A stretch of DNA of 64,000 nucleotides from Dipylidium caninum (taxonomy: Eukaryota; Platyhelminthes; Cestoda; Cyclophyllidea; Dipylidiidae): NCBI GenBank assembly GCA_017562135.1, contig QEYB01000448.1, forward strand, positions 1,798,001-1,862,000, read 5' to 3'. The position numbers and the translations under genes are program-made. The notes under the pieces were generated by a model. The model was not told the DNA's origin. It did no database searches and saw only the letters and a program-made list of their open reading frames with translations. Positions 44,890 through 57,072 of this stretch are shown here, piece after piece. Each line of letters opens with the position of its first letter. Within the stretch, counting starts at the first letter, position 1.

Positions 44890-45350
44890 CGCGTCCAGAG
44901 ATGGCTTCAAGTAACCACTCCAAAAACAGTTAACGGTTGCGGTGCGATAAAACTAATATTACGAATCAGTTTGTTTGTTAAAAGTACTTTTGGAGAGCAC
45001 TGTTAGAGTAACTACATACAATACAATGAATAAAATATAAAACATATTTGCATATTTAGTATTTAAAATTTTATCAAAGGCTGGTTACTTCAAAATAAAT
45101 AAATGTGCATTTTTTATGTTTTATAAATTTTTTTTTTTTTTTTAAAGTTTTTTTTTTTTTATTGGTAAGCTTTGGCATATTTAATATAATCTTGCGTGTT
45201 TACTCACTAGAAATTCTTTATATATCATTTGTATTTTTCATAAATAAATTTAACGTTTATTAAATAAACCTGTTGTTGTTTTATTTTTTGGCTTTTAATT
45301 TGACCTTGAATAAATAACAGGTAATTTGACTTCAATACGGGGTCTAAGAG
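44890..45350. promoter_or_regulatory. Probable bidirectional promoter, P2X (-) / tetraspanin (+)
   Basis: 461 bp separate the two divergent ATGs. The interval is strongly A+T-rich and contains two poly(T) tracts at 45127-45143 and 45148-45160. Poly(dA:dT) tracts commonly disfavour nucleosomes at promoters. There is no clear TATA box whose spacing I can justify. The shared-promoter role is inferred from layout. Confidence 0.5.
45127..45160 (+). repeat. Paired poly(T) tracts
   Basis: T runs of about 17 and 13 nt separated by AAAG, midway between the divergent P2X and tetraspanin starts. Confidence 0.9.
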
Positions 45351-47507
45351 ATGAGTTCCAAGGGCAACACAAATGAATACCCTGTACGGTGTCTTAAGAT
45401 CTTGAATTTCATTACAATTGCTTGCATAATTGTAAGCCAAGTTGCGTTTCAAGTACACTTTCATAGTGCGGCAGCCTTTGTCTTATTGGCATTGGTAGTT
45501 ACCTCATCTTAAGTTTTCGATCAAATGAATTCACAAGGTACCAGAATTATACAGCCATACCAATAGTTCTCATTTCTACTGGGTTTGGCACCATATTGGT
45601 TAGTTTGCTTGGCATATATGGGAGCAAAAGCGGCAACATTTGTATGCTCAATCTGGTAAATTGTCATATTTTGATTCATTTTGCGTCTAGTATGCTACCG
45701 TTACGTGCATTGTGTTATTGATGGAAATTTGTATATCCGTGGCCACATCAGTTTTGAGGACTAAGGTAACCTTTGGCGCTATAACTCTTTGCAGTTAGAA
45801 AAATATGTAACTGAGGAATTGAGTCGCCTCATGTCAAATTACAGCAATTCTACCAGCGCGCGTCAAACGATGAATGCAATTCAGAACGATGTAAGGTTTA
45901 GATTATCATCACTTACGATTAGTTCAAATGCTGTGGTAGCGATAGCGCTGTTGACTACAGGAAATATAATCTTTCAATCCCGATTACGTGCTGCCCGCAG
46001 CCAGATTGCAAGGATCTATACTCCAAGGTATGCTTTGCAATGTATATACGCCACATTCAAGTACCTCTGTCCATTTTAATCTTAAAAGAATTGCTACTTT
46101 GGGTATATATAAAATCCAACTCGCTTTTGCTCATAGAATAAATATTTTCCTTTTCCTAACGGCAATTTCCAAGCTTTAAAAGCTTTCCATTGACTGTATT
46201 TCTTTCCGTTATTACAACTTTGTCGTTACCTACTTCCGTGTATTTCGTCCATATTTTTGTCGGCTTTGAGATCTGCTACCTTCAACTTTTATATTTACTT
46301 ATGCGAAATAATGAAAACCACTCATGAAAATCATGTTTAAATAATGTGTTTACACATGGCGATATTTTTGACCCTTAAATACCTTACTTGTACGTTTAAC
46401 ACGTCTGGTCTTCTTGCTCCCATATTGGATTATGCAATAAAATCAATGTAATTTTGTCATCCCCCATTAGTCACTGCTTTCGTATGTGACATGCATGCTG
46501 ATAACGCCTTATTAAGGCTTACAATCCGGTTGAGTTATTGTGTAAAGTTAGATCTTTTAATACTCTTTTTGATTGCTTGCTTACGTTGTTCTTAAAAAGT
46601 TGTGCTTTAATAGTAGGCGTAGCTTGGGCATGAAATAATATGAAACAAATCATTCAAGCCTATTACGTCTCATCCTTTTCGTGACGAGTAAAATCGTTTG
46701 CCTTTATTTAGTAGACGTGATATTTTGATGGGGGGATCATGGGGGAAGCTTCGCGAATCACTTTTTTGATAATATAATGATACTACCATATCATCAGATT
46801 CATTCGAGACTTTTACTGAAAACTTGAACAAACGCTTATCTACGGCTGACTGGAAGTTATGAATTTCGAAGGCACCTCAAATTGTTATCAGCAAAATTAT
46901 TTGAGAAAATATTAAGGAGCATAAAATTTAAGTCGTTCACATGCACACACCTGATTATACTAAAATAGTATCTTCGAGTACACAAATACCATCGGATGCC
47001 TCACTTCCCCATTCTGCAATTTCTTAAATTTGCCTGTGAGCCGGAATTCATGTTTTGGTTAAGTGCATACGAAAGTTAGCATAATGTATGGGAGCATCTG
47101 TGACGCATTTTTTTTTTCAAAAATGTACATGTTTCCGTCTGTCTTATGAGAGTCTCCCCTTGAATTATTGCCTTCTGATGAGAAAATTTTAAAACGGCAC
47201 TCAACGCCCCATTACTGCCTTCCTTGATTGTGATGAGTAGTAAAACTTCGGGATATCTCGAGTTGTAAGTTTAACAAGATTTACGACGAGTTCTAACTAA
47301 ATTGCCTTTGACTCTGACCACGAGTATTTCTCACTCTTTTATCTGCTCGATTTTCAGGGTTGCACTGTTGTGCTGAACGAATTTTTCAATCTGAGGATGC
47401 TAATGATGTCGATCTCCTCCTTCGTGGCGTCGGTTGGGAATATTTTCGCATTCGTTTTTACTGTCCTCTACGTTCGCAGTTTGCGACAATACACTCCCAT
47501 CAAGTAG
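45351..47507 (+). CDS. Tetraspanin
   Basis: Four-pass membrane organiser protein; in parasitic flatworms tetraspanins are prominent tegument surface proteins. Six exons, all phase 0: 45351-45431, 45467-45655, 45691-45765, 45795-45890, 45923-46027, 47358-47507; 231 aa, normal for the family. TM1 is CLKILNFITIACIICGSLC; TM2 is AIPIVLISTGFGTILVSLLG followed by IYGSKSGN; TM3 is TVTCIVLLMEICISVATS; TM4 is MMSISSFVASVGNIFAFVFT. The large extracellular loop carries the diagnostic KCCGSD, then TCCPQPDC and the closing Cys in GCTVVL, enough for three disulphides. A candidate N-glycosylation cluster (NYSNST) lies before the CCG. The short C-tail ends QYTPIK. The first four introns are 35, 35, 29 and 32 nt; the last is 1330 nt. 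I cannot assign it to a named subgroup. Confidence 0.95.
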
Positions 47508-50346
47508 TACTCATACATCACAGCTAACATGCTTTTTCTTTTTCCTCACTTCCACACACAACACACATTAGCTAACAGTGTTGGATATGTTCCTAGGCGA
47601 TTAAATATACATACGATGATGAAAGTCTTTTTTACTGACAACAAAAAAATGTCCGACGAAGCATTGGAAGGACCGCTTCCCTTGCGGCTTCGTTGAATAA
47701 CTCTCAAATATGGTTTTTTGGTCGGAGTGTCCTCATCACTACATTGACTCTGTTACACGCGCACAAGACTCGCGAAATTTAACAGTTACTTCTTCTACTA
47801 AAGTTATATTAGTTTGTTTTCGTCAATGTCTTACCGAATTTTAATCCCTCCAATTTTCATTACCAATCATTATGTGCTTGGCTAATGAGCACATTTTGTC
47901 CTGACAGCGGTACTACTGTCTGCAATTGCATCTCGAAATCCTCCTGACTTTCATGAAATGGGAGTATTACCTCTGTCATTATTGTCGATACATTTTCGTC
48001 AGCAGCGTCCCTCCCCGGTTCACGTAAACATCTCTGCTGGATTCCATCATCACCTTCCTCTTATGTGACCCATTTTTTTTCAACCACCCAAAGAAATGAC
48101 TTTTCTCGCAAACATGGTCATCCAAGTTACTACAGTTCAATTGGTTTTTACATTGACGCAATATTTACTCACTTTTCAAACAGAAAATAAAATACCCACT
48201 TAAGGGTATTCCGTTCACTATGATTATGCAATTTTTTGGAGGTGCCGTTTACGTCACTGTGCAGAGTTATAAAAGAACAGTGACTTCCCGTGTGATCTTC
48301 GCAAGAAATCAGAGGTAATCAGGTGGAGTAATGCCTACGGGGGTAGTATACTGGGGCGACGAAGTTCGCTGTTACACCTTAGCCTTCGACTCGAGCTGTG
48401 GGGTCAAATCAAAAGCTATTCGTTGCCTCTGCAGATGAGGACTACGTTGAAAGAGGCGAAAGAAATGAGATGTTGAGTGGATAACTAGTGAAAACATCCA
48501 TGGTAATGGAATATATTAGTGACTGTAGCAGTGGGCAAGAATTAACTCAAGAAAGTAAGAAACAGCGTTGTGATCCCTTTCGTAACTTACTGTTGAACTG
48601 AGCAAGGAAAAATTTTCGACAACTACCAGCTTGATTTGATTCAGGGAGTGGTTGTTAAGCATGCTACAACTAATGGGTCTCCACTTCTCACTTTGATTTT
48701 GCTCATCCATTCACATAACGCGAAAATTGAAGGAGTGACGAATAGGCGGAGCCGATTAGCTTTGTTACCTTTCGCATTGCCGTCACGCCTTGCGGTGAAT
48801 GACTGCCTCATCACTCGACTCCAAAGGCTGTTGTGTCACAACAAATTCCTACGATCTTATACAACACCTTTTACCCCTTTAATTAGTTCAATCGTCATAT
48901 TTCCTGTCCCCCTACTATTTTTCCAGATTAAAAATAACAGAAGCTCATTTAACTACCGTTTAAGTAAATAGTATTCTAAAACGAACAATTACTCACCATA
49001 TCACGCATCGTACATATTCTGAACTTTCGGGTGTTTGCAACAACTCCTGGTGGTGTTTGAAGGAACGACAATAAAAATAAAAAGACCGTCCCATTATGGC
49101 ATTGTTGCCATGTTACAACATGTGAAGATACTTGCTTATCGACGTGATGTACAACTGCCAAAGAAGGAATGGAGATCGGTCCATCCCACTACCCGTGTTA
49201 AGCACTGCCCGTACCGCCGATTTCTTCAGACGTGTTTTATCCATGAATGGAAAAAGTAACGTTAACAGTGGGCATAACATCAATATGCCTTGCCAGTGGA
49301 AGAATCCTCTGTACCTACACTGATTAGAAACAAAGATGGCAAGTGGGAGACCATAATCGGCTATAATCCCAAGTGGTGCCCACGAACGAATCAAAATTAA
49401 GCTTCGCGCAATTAATTGACATTTATAGTGAATGAAAGGGGGACATAAGTTGCTTATAAGCTTCATGAAGGCCCCATCTGTCTTAAATTGTAGTAGTGTT
49501 CTCTACCAGTTCTTACACACTGCTAAGTGAATGACTCGAGGAAAGAGAAGCTAATCAATAAGGGGCATATTACGTGTCTTAATGTAAATAACATTATAAA
49601 TAGATTGCGCAATAAGCCGAGACGCGATATTGGGTTAACGATCCCCTAATTTCCAGTCGGTTTATCGGTTCGGTCGTAAAGAAGAATTTTTTTTCATTTT
49701 CAAGAGCTTGAGAAATTGGTGAAAATGCTCCATCACTTGCGCATTACAATTAAAAGCATATGTTAAGAGAAGAGGATGAATTGCATAAAAATCCTCAGTT
49801 ACGGTCGAGGTGAGGTATCCTGGGATGATATGAAACCCATATTCGCTAATTATGATTTTATTTAATAATGAAGACTAAAACCAAAATTTGCCGAGGTTTG
49901 CACTAATATAATTTAAAACAAGTGAGAGTGTGATATAATGAGCTTATTTCTGCGATATGCTGAGGTTAATTTAACATATAAGAGATAGAGAGTCATTTGC
50001 GCATGAAATAAGAAAGCAATAACTAGGAAGTTGTAAGAAACGTGTATTAGGAATAAGTTAATTCTTAATAAGTCATATTCATTAAGCGGAAGGGGAAGTA
50101 TTTTTTAATCAAATTGTCGAGGTACTATCAAAATACACCCATGAGTATGCTGTGTGTGTAGTTGTTTGTTTGCGCTAATTGTGCAGTATTTCCCCATCAT
50201 GGCCCCGCTCTGCGGTTATTCGCGTCTTCGCTTACGCGATATTTGTCTCTATGTTGCCCATTGAAACGATTTTGTCCTTGTAACTTTGGCTGTCTAAGTT
50301 TTGAATCTGTGGATACGAACTAGAAAGGAATACCTGCTGCTGGTTT
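47508..50346. other. Intergenic region upstream of the WW-domain gene
   Basis: About 2.8 kb, A+T-rich, between the tetraspanin stop and the first recognisable frame of the WAC-like gene. ATTAAA at about 47600 is a possible tetraspanin poly(A) signal. The open frames here (none over about 117 codons) show no motif I recognise. Unrecognised 5' exons of the WAC-like gene may lie in the last part. Confidence 0.5.
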
Positions 50347-53300
50347 GTGGCTGAAAGGACGGGTCGCCACCCTGCATTCCTTATAAATATTCGGCCGCCG
50401 GGAACTATGAAAAGTATTTTTTTCTTGTGTGTCATAATCACATATAAAGCCTCTTCTAGTCATTCAACGACACTTTTTTCTAATCGGATTCCTTCAAATG
50501 ACCATGACCAAACGAAGCGGCCTTCAATAGCCCGTGGGAAGCCGGAGGTACGTGTGGCACATTTCTTGTATAAATTTCAGTGGCAAAAAAACACGCTTCG
50601 CGTGTGTGGAAACTGGTCGGAACAACTAAGTTCCAAGGGCAAAGTGTACTTCTACAATTGCATAACAGAGGTGTCTCAGTGGCAAAAACCCATTGAATGG
50701 ACGCTTCCTGACATGACTCAAAGTGAACTACACAAAATTATTTGCGAGCGCCAAAGTGAAGGTATAGATTTATTCCGATTAATTTACATGAAAGCTCAAG
50801 TCCTTAAACGCCCATATTCATCGTTAAATCAAATAGACAAAGTGAATTCTCGTCTCCAAGATGGCGCGTCATCCCCCAAGCGGCAAAAGTGCTCTGGATT
50901 AAAGAGCAGTGTCGATCGCCCCAAAATTGAGGGTAATTCGTACGTTCGTGTAGACCAACACAATGCCCATCGTTACTCGCCGAGAAAACCTGAAATCTCG
51001 GGTATGGGAAGGTTTTTTTCATTTAATTTTCCTGTGCTGTAGGACACGGAATGGCGCAGCGGTCGCTCGGAAATACTCGCGATACCCTTGAGACAGTTAC
51101 AGTTGGTTATTCCGCGACGTCAACGCCTTGCGATATAAATTGCAGGGAGAATCATAGTGCTAGAGATGAGGGTGTCAATTTCCAAACAAACAAATTGTCC
51201 TCAAACAGGACCTCGGCACTTGAAGATAAGGTAAATCGGTCGAAATTTACCTTCAAATTTAGGTTCATCAGAATTCTAGCTTTACGGATTCTACACGTCT
51301 CACGTCCCATTCCCCCCTGGTAATTGCCTCAAAAAAAATTTCGCTGAACGACTAAATCTTGTTTTAGGCTTTATTTTTTTAAAATCTATTTTTATTTTAT
51401 TAGATACACGCAGTCATACCCTCTAAAGTAGCCAATATTGCCACCACGCATTCTTCTCGCAGCCCTCTTTTGGCATCTGCTTCCTCCTGTCAGGTAACAA
51501 GTAGTGATCCACAATCGTCTACTTCTCGATCTTCCAGTCCCTCGTCGCGTAATGAACCTGCACTCCATACTCCCCAACAGAATTCTATTTCGTGCCAACG
51601 TCGTTTCAACAACGAGTCGATAGTTGTAAATAACGGGAGTTCTTTGCTTCCCCGATCCTCATTCTAGAGATGGATGCTCTTCTAAATTTGATCGACGATC
51701 TGGGCAGTTCGACAAACAGTGTAAGAGTCAGTGGAGTGTAGAGCTTGAGTATATTTAAGATCGTATTTTTCATGATAGGATTAAGTTATCTGATGTTGGG
51801 AATACGTGGTTTGTCATCCAATCATCAATAAATTACTAGGGCGATGCGTAAATCATAAGTTTGGACTCGGTAGGCAAAAGTCATAGCTTTCGGGCGCATA
51901 CTTATGTTATCCTGGCTGGTGACTTCGTCGACGTTTTGTGCGTCTGCTCGAAGATCGGGTTGAGACAGATTTTGTCGATCGGAAATATCTGATTGTCGGT
52001 AATGTCAGATAGGTCGTAACTGCACGCATATCGTGTATTTTATTGTAGTCCGCTTGTATGTACTTTGCTATGGGCTTTTTTGTAATGTCTTCCCAATTCC
52101 GTAGCTATCGACTTTCTTAGCAGTATTTTATTATTGATTTGGTGTAGTTGTCTCCTTACTGCAATTGGTTATAATGGCGATCAGACCGTTGGTTCACTGA
52201 GTGGCCAGTAGGTTTATTGTATCAAGATTTCACTCAGAGTCGGAGTTTTTTTGGAAAGCGTCATAGTCTACTAAGCAATAGTGTTATTTCTCGGTTCCCG
52301 TTTGCTTTTTAGTGCATTCGATTTTGATGTCGATCTTTCGTTATTTATAGACGTCTGCTTTATAAAATTTTTTTAGCCGCATCCTCTCCACGAACGAATT
52401 CAATTAAGCCAGATCAAGTCCTTCGAAATCTCGTGTCTGTTTTGAGTCATGTAGTCGATAAACGTGAACGCCTCTCCCTTGTCAATGCCTCGGGCGCTAA
52501 CAATCGCACTCCCCCTATTAATTCCGCTTCCCGCTCTCAACCTTTGGTTGCTAATCTCCTGTCCACTTTCCTAGGGACACGTACGTTTATCCTTACGTTT
52601 AAAATTCTGATTTTACTACCGCTTTCGTTAGAGTTTTTTTTTCATGTGGAAACGGTCATGGTGTCAGGTTCTTATTTTCCTATTCATTTAATAATTGTGA
52701 TTCTGTTGGCACTTGTTTCATGTGCTCGAGAGAGGATGAAATTTATGTTTTTTTCCTGGATGGCACGGTGCAATTATGCAGTCTCTCAATGCTTTGAGCG
52801 CGTTGCCACCCGGCTTATTCGTTTTTTCCGAGTTTCGTAGATGATTTGGCAGCCAACCATTTATTGAGATCACACCGCGGTTTTCGGGTCGCCAACGGCA
52901 TTAGCAGCCGATCTGAGTGACAAAATTGCCCACCATTGCGGTCAATATTTAGATTAGTCATTATGCATGTGTATATATGAAGTGGACATGACATAATCTT
53001 ACTGTTCGGCTTTCCTCATTTGCTGTGGGCCACTTGGTGCATTTGCAAAAATTTCGATAAACATTTATACGCTTTTTTATGTAACTTGTTAGGGATTGTC
53101 GACATTTATTGCTTTCATTGTAGATAGAAGACTTGTTGATGGCAGGACGGCCTCCCACACTTCTTCTCCCTCGTCAAACAAGTATGATGCAATAAATACG
53201 CCTGATTTACACGTAACAACATTTTTACTATCGGTCCGTTTAATTCACTGAAGCTTGGTAAAATTATGATATTTTCTAAGGTAATTTTAATGGTTACGAC

Positions 53301-53690
53301 TGGTGATCCAGGTAACATTTTAGGCTGTCGCCTGTTGGCTTTAGACGAATTCTTCAAGGTGTCCTCAGAGTAACATACTGAAAAAATACATTTTTTCTCA
53401 GAGCTTCGTTAAATGGTTCGGAAAAAGCCAAGATGATCGCACTCCTACTTGTCCATCATCTTCCGATGGCACTTCGATTATATCACCGGTGTCCCCGAAG
53501 CTCCCCATCATCTGCCAACATGTGCTCTTCAGATTTTCGAAACCATCCCCAAAAGCGTCATAGTCCCTTTTAGAATCACGCTCAACCCATCAATGACGTG
53601 CATCATCATCACAGGAGTCACTCAAGCGATAGTGGAGATGCTGTGAATCCTCCTTCAGCAAGCACTTCGGACGACGGTACTCTCCAATAA
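50347..53690 (+). CDS. WW-domain adaptor resembling WAC
   Basis: WW domains bind proline-rich ligands; WAC links RNF20/40-dependent H2B ubiquitination to transcription. Exons: about 50347-51001, 51043-51230, 51404-51625, 51670-51718, 52377-52580, 53124-53181, 53404-53488, 53574-53690 (TAA); phases close. The WW domain sits in the first exon: GNWSEQLSSKGKVYFYN, then TEVSQWQKPIEW, closely matching WAC with both signature Trp and the final Pro. Most of the rest is Ser/Pro/Asn-rich low complexity (SSTSRSSSPSSRNEP; SPRTNSIKPDQVLRNLV), ending in a His-rich segment (DVHHHHRSHSSDSGD). I do not see the C-terminal coiled coil that defines vertebrate WAC. A 33-nt GT...AG stretch at about 50548-50580 could be spliced without changing frame. 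The start is not fixed: the ATG at 50347 is only the first in the open frame, and the frame may begin at an acceptor near 50459. Introns of 41, 44 and 85 nt occur. Confidence 0.8.
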
Positions 53691-54748
53691 CCCTCGATAC
53701 CCCGGAAATGCTGAAACTTGCAGATCCCATATTTCAGTACGATTTCATCATCCCGTGGCGGATACCATGGAAAACGAGGTATCTTTATCGCCTTTCTGCC
53801 GCTTGTATATGTTTCATCCTTTAGTTTGACATTCATCGTGTCCGAACAGTGTGCACTTTTATCTTCCAGATATCTCGATTTAGGCTAACCAAGTTTTGTT
53901 TTCGTTCAGTTCATTAACAGGGCTACGGTCGTACGTTTATTCTGTCGGGGTATAAACGTTCAAACATTAGTCTTGCTCATTCCAGTTGTATTGTCTTTAG
54001 TCGCGATTTTGTACTGGTTCGGCGCTTGCTTCCGCATTGACCATCTGTTTTGGCTTTTAGGCGCAGTCGTTGTTACGTAATTTTCGATCGTCTACATAGC
54101 GTCCTTTACAGTGAGCTATCTGGTGAACTTAAGAAGTGCGTGCTCTAGTTTGCATCAGTGAAACGAAACTAAAGATTCATCAACAGAGGTGGGTTAATTT
54201 TGTACCCATACCACCTAAAGTATCGAATACGCGGTTAGTAGCCTTTTCTTTACCCGGTGGTAGGAAAGAGTCCCTGCAAAGAATTGATGGACGCGATTGA
54301 GTCACGGAGAAGGCTCTGCCATCCTTGAGTTCCCCCAGATGCACCGATTTGAAACGCACTGCCGAGTGTCATTTCTCGCCCAACCGCCGGCCTTCATTCC
54401 GTTCTTGCTCTCCAGCGGCAGCTCTGCGCTATGTGCCGTCTCAACCACTTGTCATGTGCATAAAAGCCCTGCTCTCCTGCTGTAAAGTGTCCCTACACCC
54501 CACCAACGCCCCTCCGTCTTTTGGTTGGCGCTCTTGACCTCCCACTACGAGGTTAATGGTGTTCATATTTTTTATTTTACTACGTGATTACCTGTCACTT
54601 TGCCACCACGGGAGGCAGCGTAAGGTGATAGTTAAGCTTAATTTCCCCGACCCCTGTACAGTTGTACACTTCTTCAGAGATTATACTTTTTATCACTACT
54701 TTGTTTTGCAAAAGTGGAGACGAGTGATAGTATCAGTTTGGATTCGGC
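53691..54748. other. Intergenic region between convergent WAC-like and MRPL16 genes
   Basis: About 1.06 kb. TTTATT at 54571-54576 is AATAAA on the minus strand, 173 nt past the MRPL16 stop, a plausible poly(A) signal. No further gene recognised. Confidence 0.55.
54571..54576 (-). terminator. Candidate poly(A) signal AATAAA for MRPL16
   Basis: Canonical hexamer on the minus strand, 173 nt downstream of the TGA at 54749-54751. Position and orientation fit; cleavage site not identifiable by eye. Confidence 0.5.
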
Positions 54749-55760
54749 TCACTTGTACTGTGTGTCGCCCCACTCTAGGTGCCAGGGACTGATGAAGGAG
54801 CGGGATCCGGCGTAGTTCTTCAGCAAGATCTTTCCTGGGGGGTAGAATGGATTGACGTTCATTTCGGCGATGTAAGTCTCCAGCTTCATCTCCGTATCAA
54901 GCAGGTCTTGTGATACGAACCGCGCTCCGAACGGCAGGAGTTCCGCGACCCCCGTTAGGATTCGTGAGGCCTCGCGCCAGTCGAGGTATCCGCCGAGTTC
55001 CATTATAATTCTGTTGCTCGCACGGGCGTCACGTAGTGATGAATGTCGGCTAAATGCAATCGTGGAATTGAATGAGGGAGTTACCTTTTTCCACCTCCCA
55101 TTCGTTTGCCGAGAGACTTCTGGGTTTTGGGCTTCCAAGGGCCAGGCACCCTCCAGACGGCAAAACATCCTTTTTTCGTCAATTTTTCGATTTATTGCTT
55201 GACGCATCATATCTAGATGTCCAATTCTAAGTTCTCCGCCTTCGAGAGCCTGAATGAGAAGTTGGTTTACAAGAGGGAAATATCGGTTGCAGTCACAGTG
55301 CATAAACTGCTCTAAGTCGCCAAAAGCATACGGGTAGAGTGGAATAGGCCGACCCTAACCTGGGGTAATCTAGCGAAAACCCCACACATCCGAATGCAGG
55401 ATAGGTGGCACTGAGGCGCATTGAGGCACGAGGTGTGCACAAGGAAATAACGATTACCTGAATTCCAAATTGGGAATGATGCAAAGTGTGATTAACAGTT
55501 TCAGGCCCACGAATGTCATAGTGCCTCCTAGGATACTTGAGCATACGATCGCCACCGGTTAGGGTAGGAGTGCGTGGTAGAGGGTGCAGCTTACGCCGGT
55601 CCGGAGGAAATTCAACATCATCCAGTTCACCGTGAATAGCGTAAAGTTTCTCATGATGCCTCTCACTGAAGGGCAGCGGAATTCGATGAAAAGACGCGAC
55701 ACACGAGAGACGACAGTCAAACTTGGAAAGGCACTTCTGGTATAGGTTGGCACGTAACAT
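54749..55760 (-). CDS. MRPL16: Mitochondrial ribosomal protein L16, frame disrupted as given
   Basis: Large-subunit mitoribosomal protein near the peptidyl-transferase and A-site region. Exon 1 (55458-55760, from ATG) encodes a basic presequence-like start and [19 protein letters not shown]. Exon 2 (from 55249) encodes [18 protein letters not shown], family-like. The L16 core then continues in other frames: after the TTTT run near 55166 the next frame gives [14 protein letters not shown] and GKRMGGGK. Next comes a 35-nt GT...AG intron at about 55050-55084, then HHYVTPVRA in yet another phase. From about 55017 the original frame resumes with [16 protein letters not shown] to the stop. Restoring family order needs three single-base changes, each in a homopolymer (T near 55166, A near 55087, A near 55016). 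The uninterrupted 184-codon reading of the exon 2 frame is therefore misleading: it translates the intron and loses the conserved core. I infer sequence errors rather than a pseudogene. Confidence 0.85.
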
Positions 55761-57072
55761 GCGCGGGGAGCTGATTAAGTAAATAAAACAAAAAGTCGCT
55801 ACAATTCAGCTCATGATAGGTCCGAAATCATTGGCAGAAAAACATATCGATCAAATGAGGGGTTAACATAAATTGTAATTTCCTATCTTTTGGTGACGTC
55901 AAAGGACCGTACTCAGCTCACCGTAAGTTAATGCGAAAATTTTAAGGAAACAAATTCATAATAATGCCTATGAGAAGGTCACAAAATTGCTATCGTATTT
56001 TAATTCGCATCGGTTAGCATATCTTAGTTCGTTAAAGCCGAACGGAAGGCAAGAAAATGAAATTAGAATGCAGTATGTGTCAAGTGATCTCGACAAGCGA
56101 CACACAACAGGCACGTTGAACAACCGCAAGAAAGCACATGATCGAATATATCCGAAAAAATCCGAGAGGATGCAAAGGTAATGCTGGTGGCTGTTTCCTC
56201 ATTCCTATGAGTGTTTTGTTCCCGGTCAGAAGTTTGGACAAAAATGGGAAAATAATATATTATATAGTATGATATCAAGACTGCTGTATCTATGAATTTA
56301 GCTCCTAAGGAAATATGCCGAGTAAACTAATTAGTAATGATCTAGAAAATAATAACATAAACGTCACGAAGTACAAAAGTGATCGAAATGTTGGCACGAC
56401 CAATTTGCGTTTCGACTCAAAAATGGGCGATTCGCAAAAAGGGTCACATTCTTATTTCAGTAGATGAGACAATATATTTGAATGCTAGGCGACCTAAACA
56501 CCACGGATTGCGAACCGTGGTTCAGCCTTCAACATTCGACTTCTCATGAAACATTTAGCACATTATGGAAGTGATATAAATCAAAGCCTTACTAATCGAA
56601 GAAACTATTAGAGTTTCACAAAGACCGTCTGACGGATTTCTGCCACGGAACAACAATGCTTCCTGCAGCCGTCACACCGAATAGCACTCAAAATGAGATT
56701 GAAAGTCAAGAAAGAAGATAGTGAAGGTCTTTCAATTATTCTATCATCCAGCGGTTTGCATGAAGCACCTATTGACTGCCCGACTGGATGCGTCTTTTCA
56801 AGGTAAGTCTCGTCCACATTCATTTATTCCGTGACAAAATGCTGGCCCCATTACCTGCGAGTAAACATCTTCATGAAAAGCTTCACCATTTCAATCGTCC
56901 TTAGATACGTGACACGACATTATGTAGATATTTACCACGTTGACTTCTTTATCATGCATTTCACACCTCCTTTTTTTCACCATGTCATCACAAGTGTCCT
57001 TTCTCCTCGTCCTTCAAACGCCTCCTTGTTTGAACGATCCACTCTTCATTTTGTACGGCTAACCCTAAACCG
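55761..57072. other. Divergent intergenic region, MRPL16 (-) / TMEM59-like (+)
   Basis: 1.3 kb between two divergent start codons; probable promoters of both. A minus-strand open frame at 56608-56823 contains several Cys but has no recognisable family and no supporting exons. No other gene seen. Confidence 0.5.

Noticed and set aside
53449..53646. Alternative frames through the WAC-like 3' region, including one ending at a TAG near 53573
   Set aside because: Splicing 53489-53573 joins two phase-0 segments with Ser/Pro/His-rich coding character, while the alternatives need poorer acceptors or stop early.
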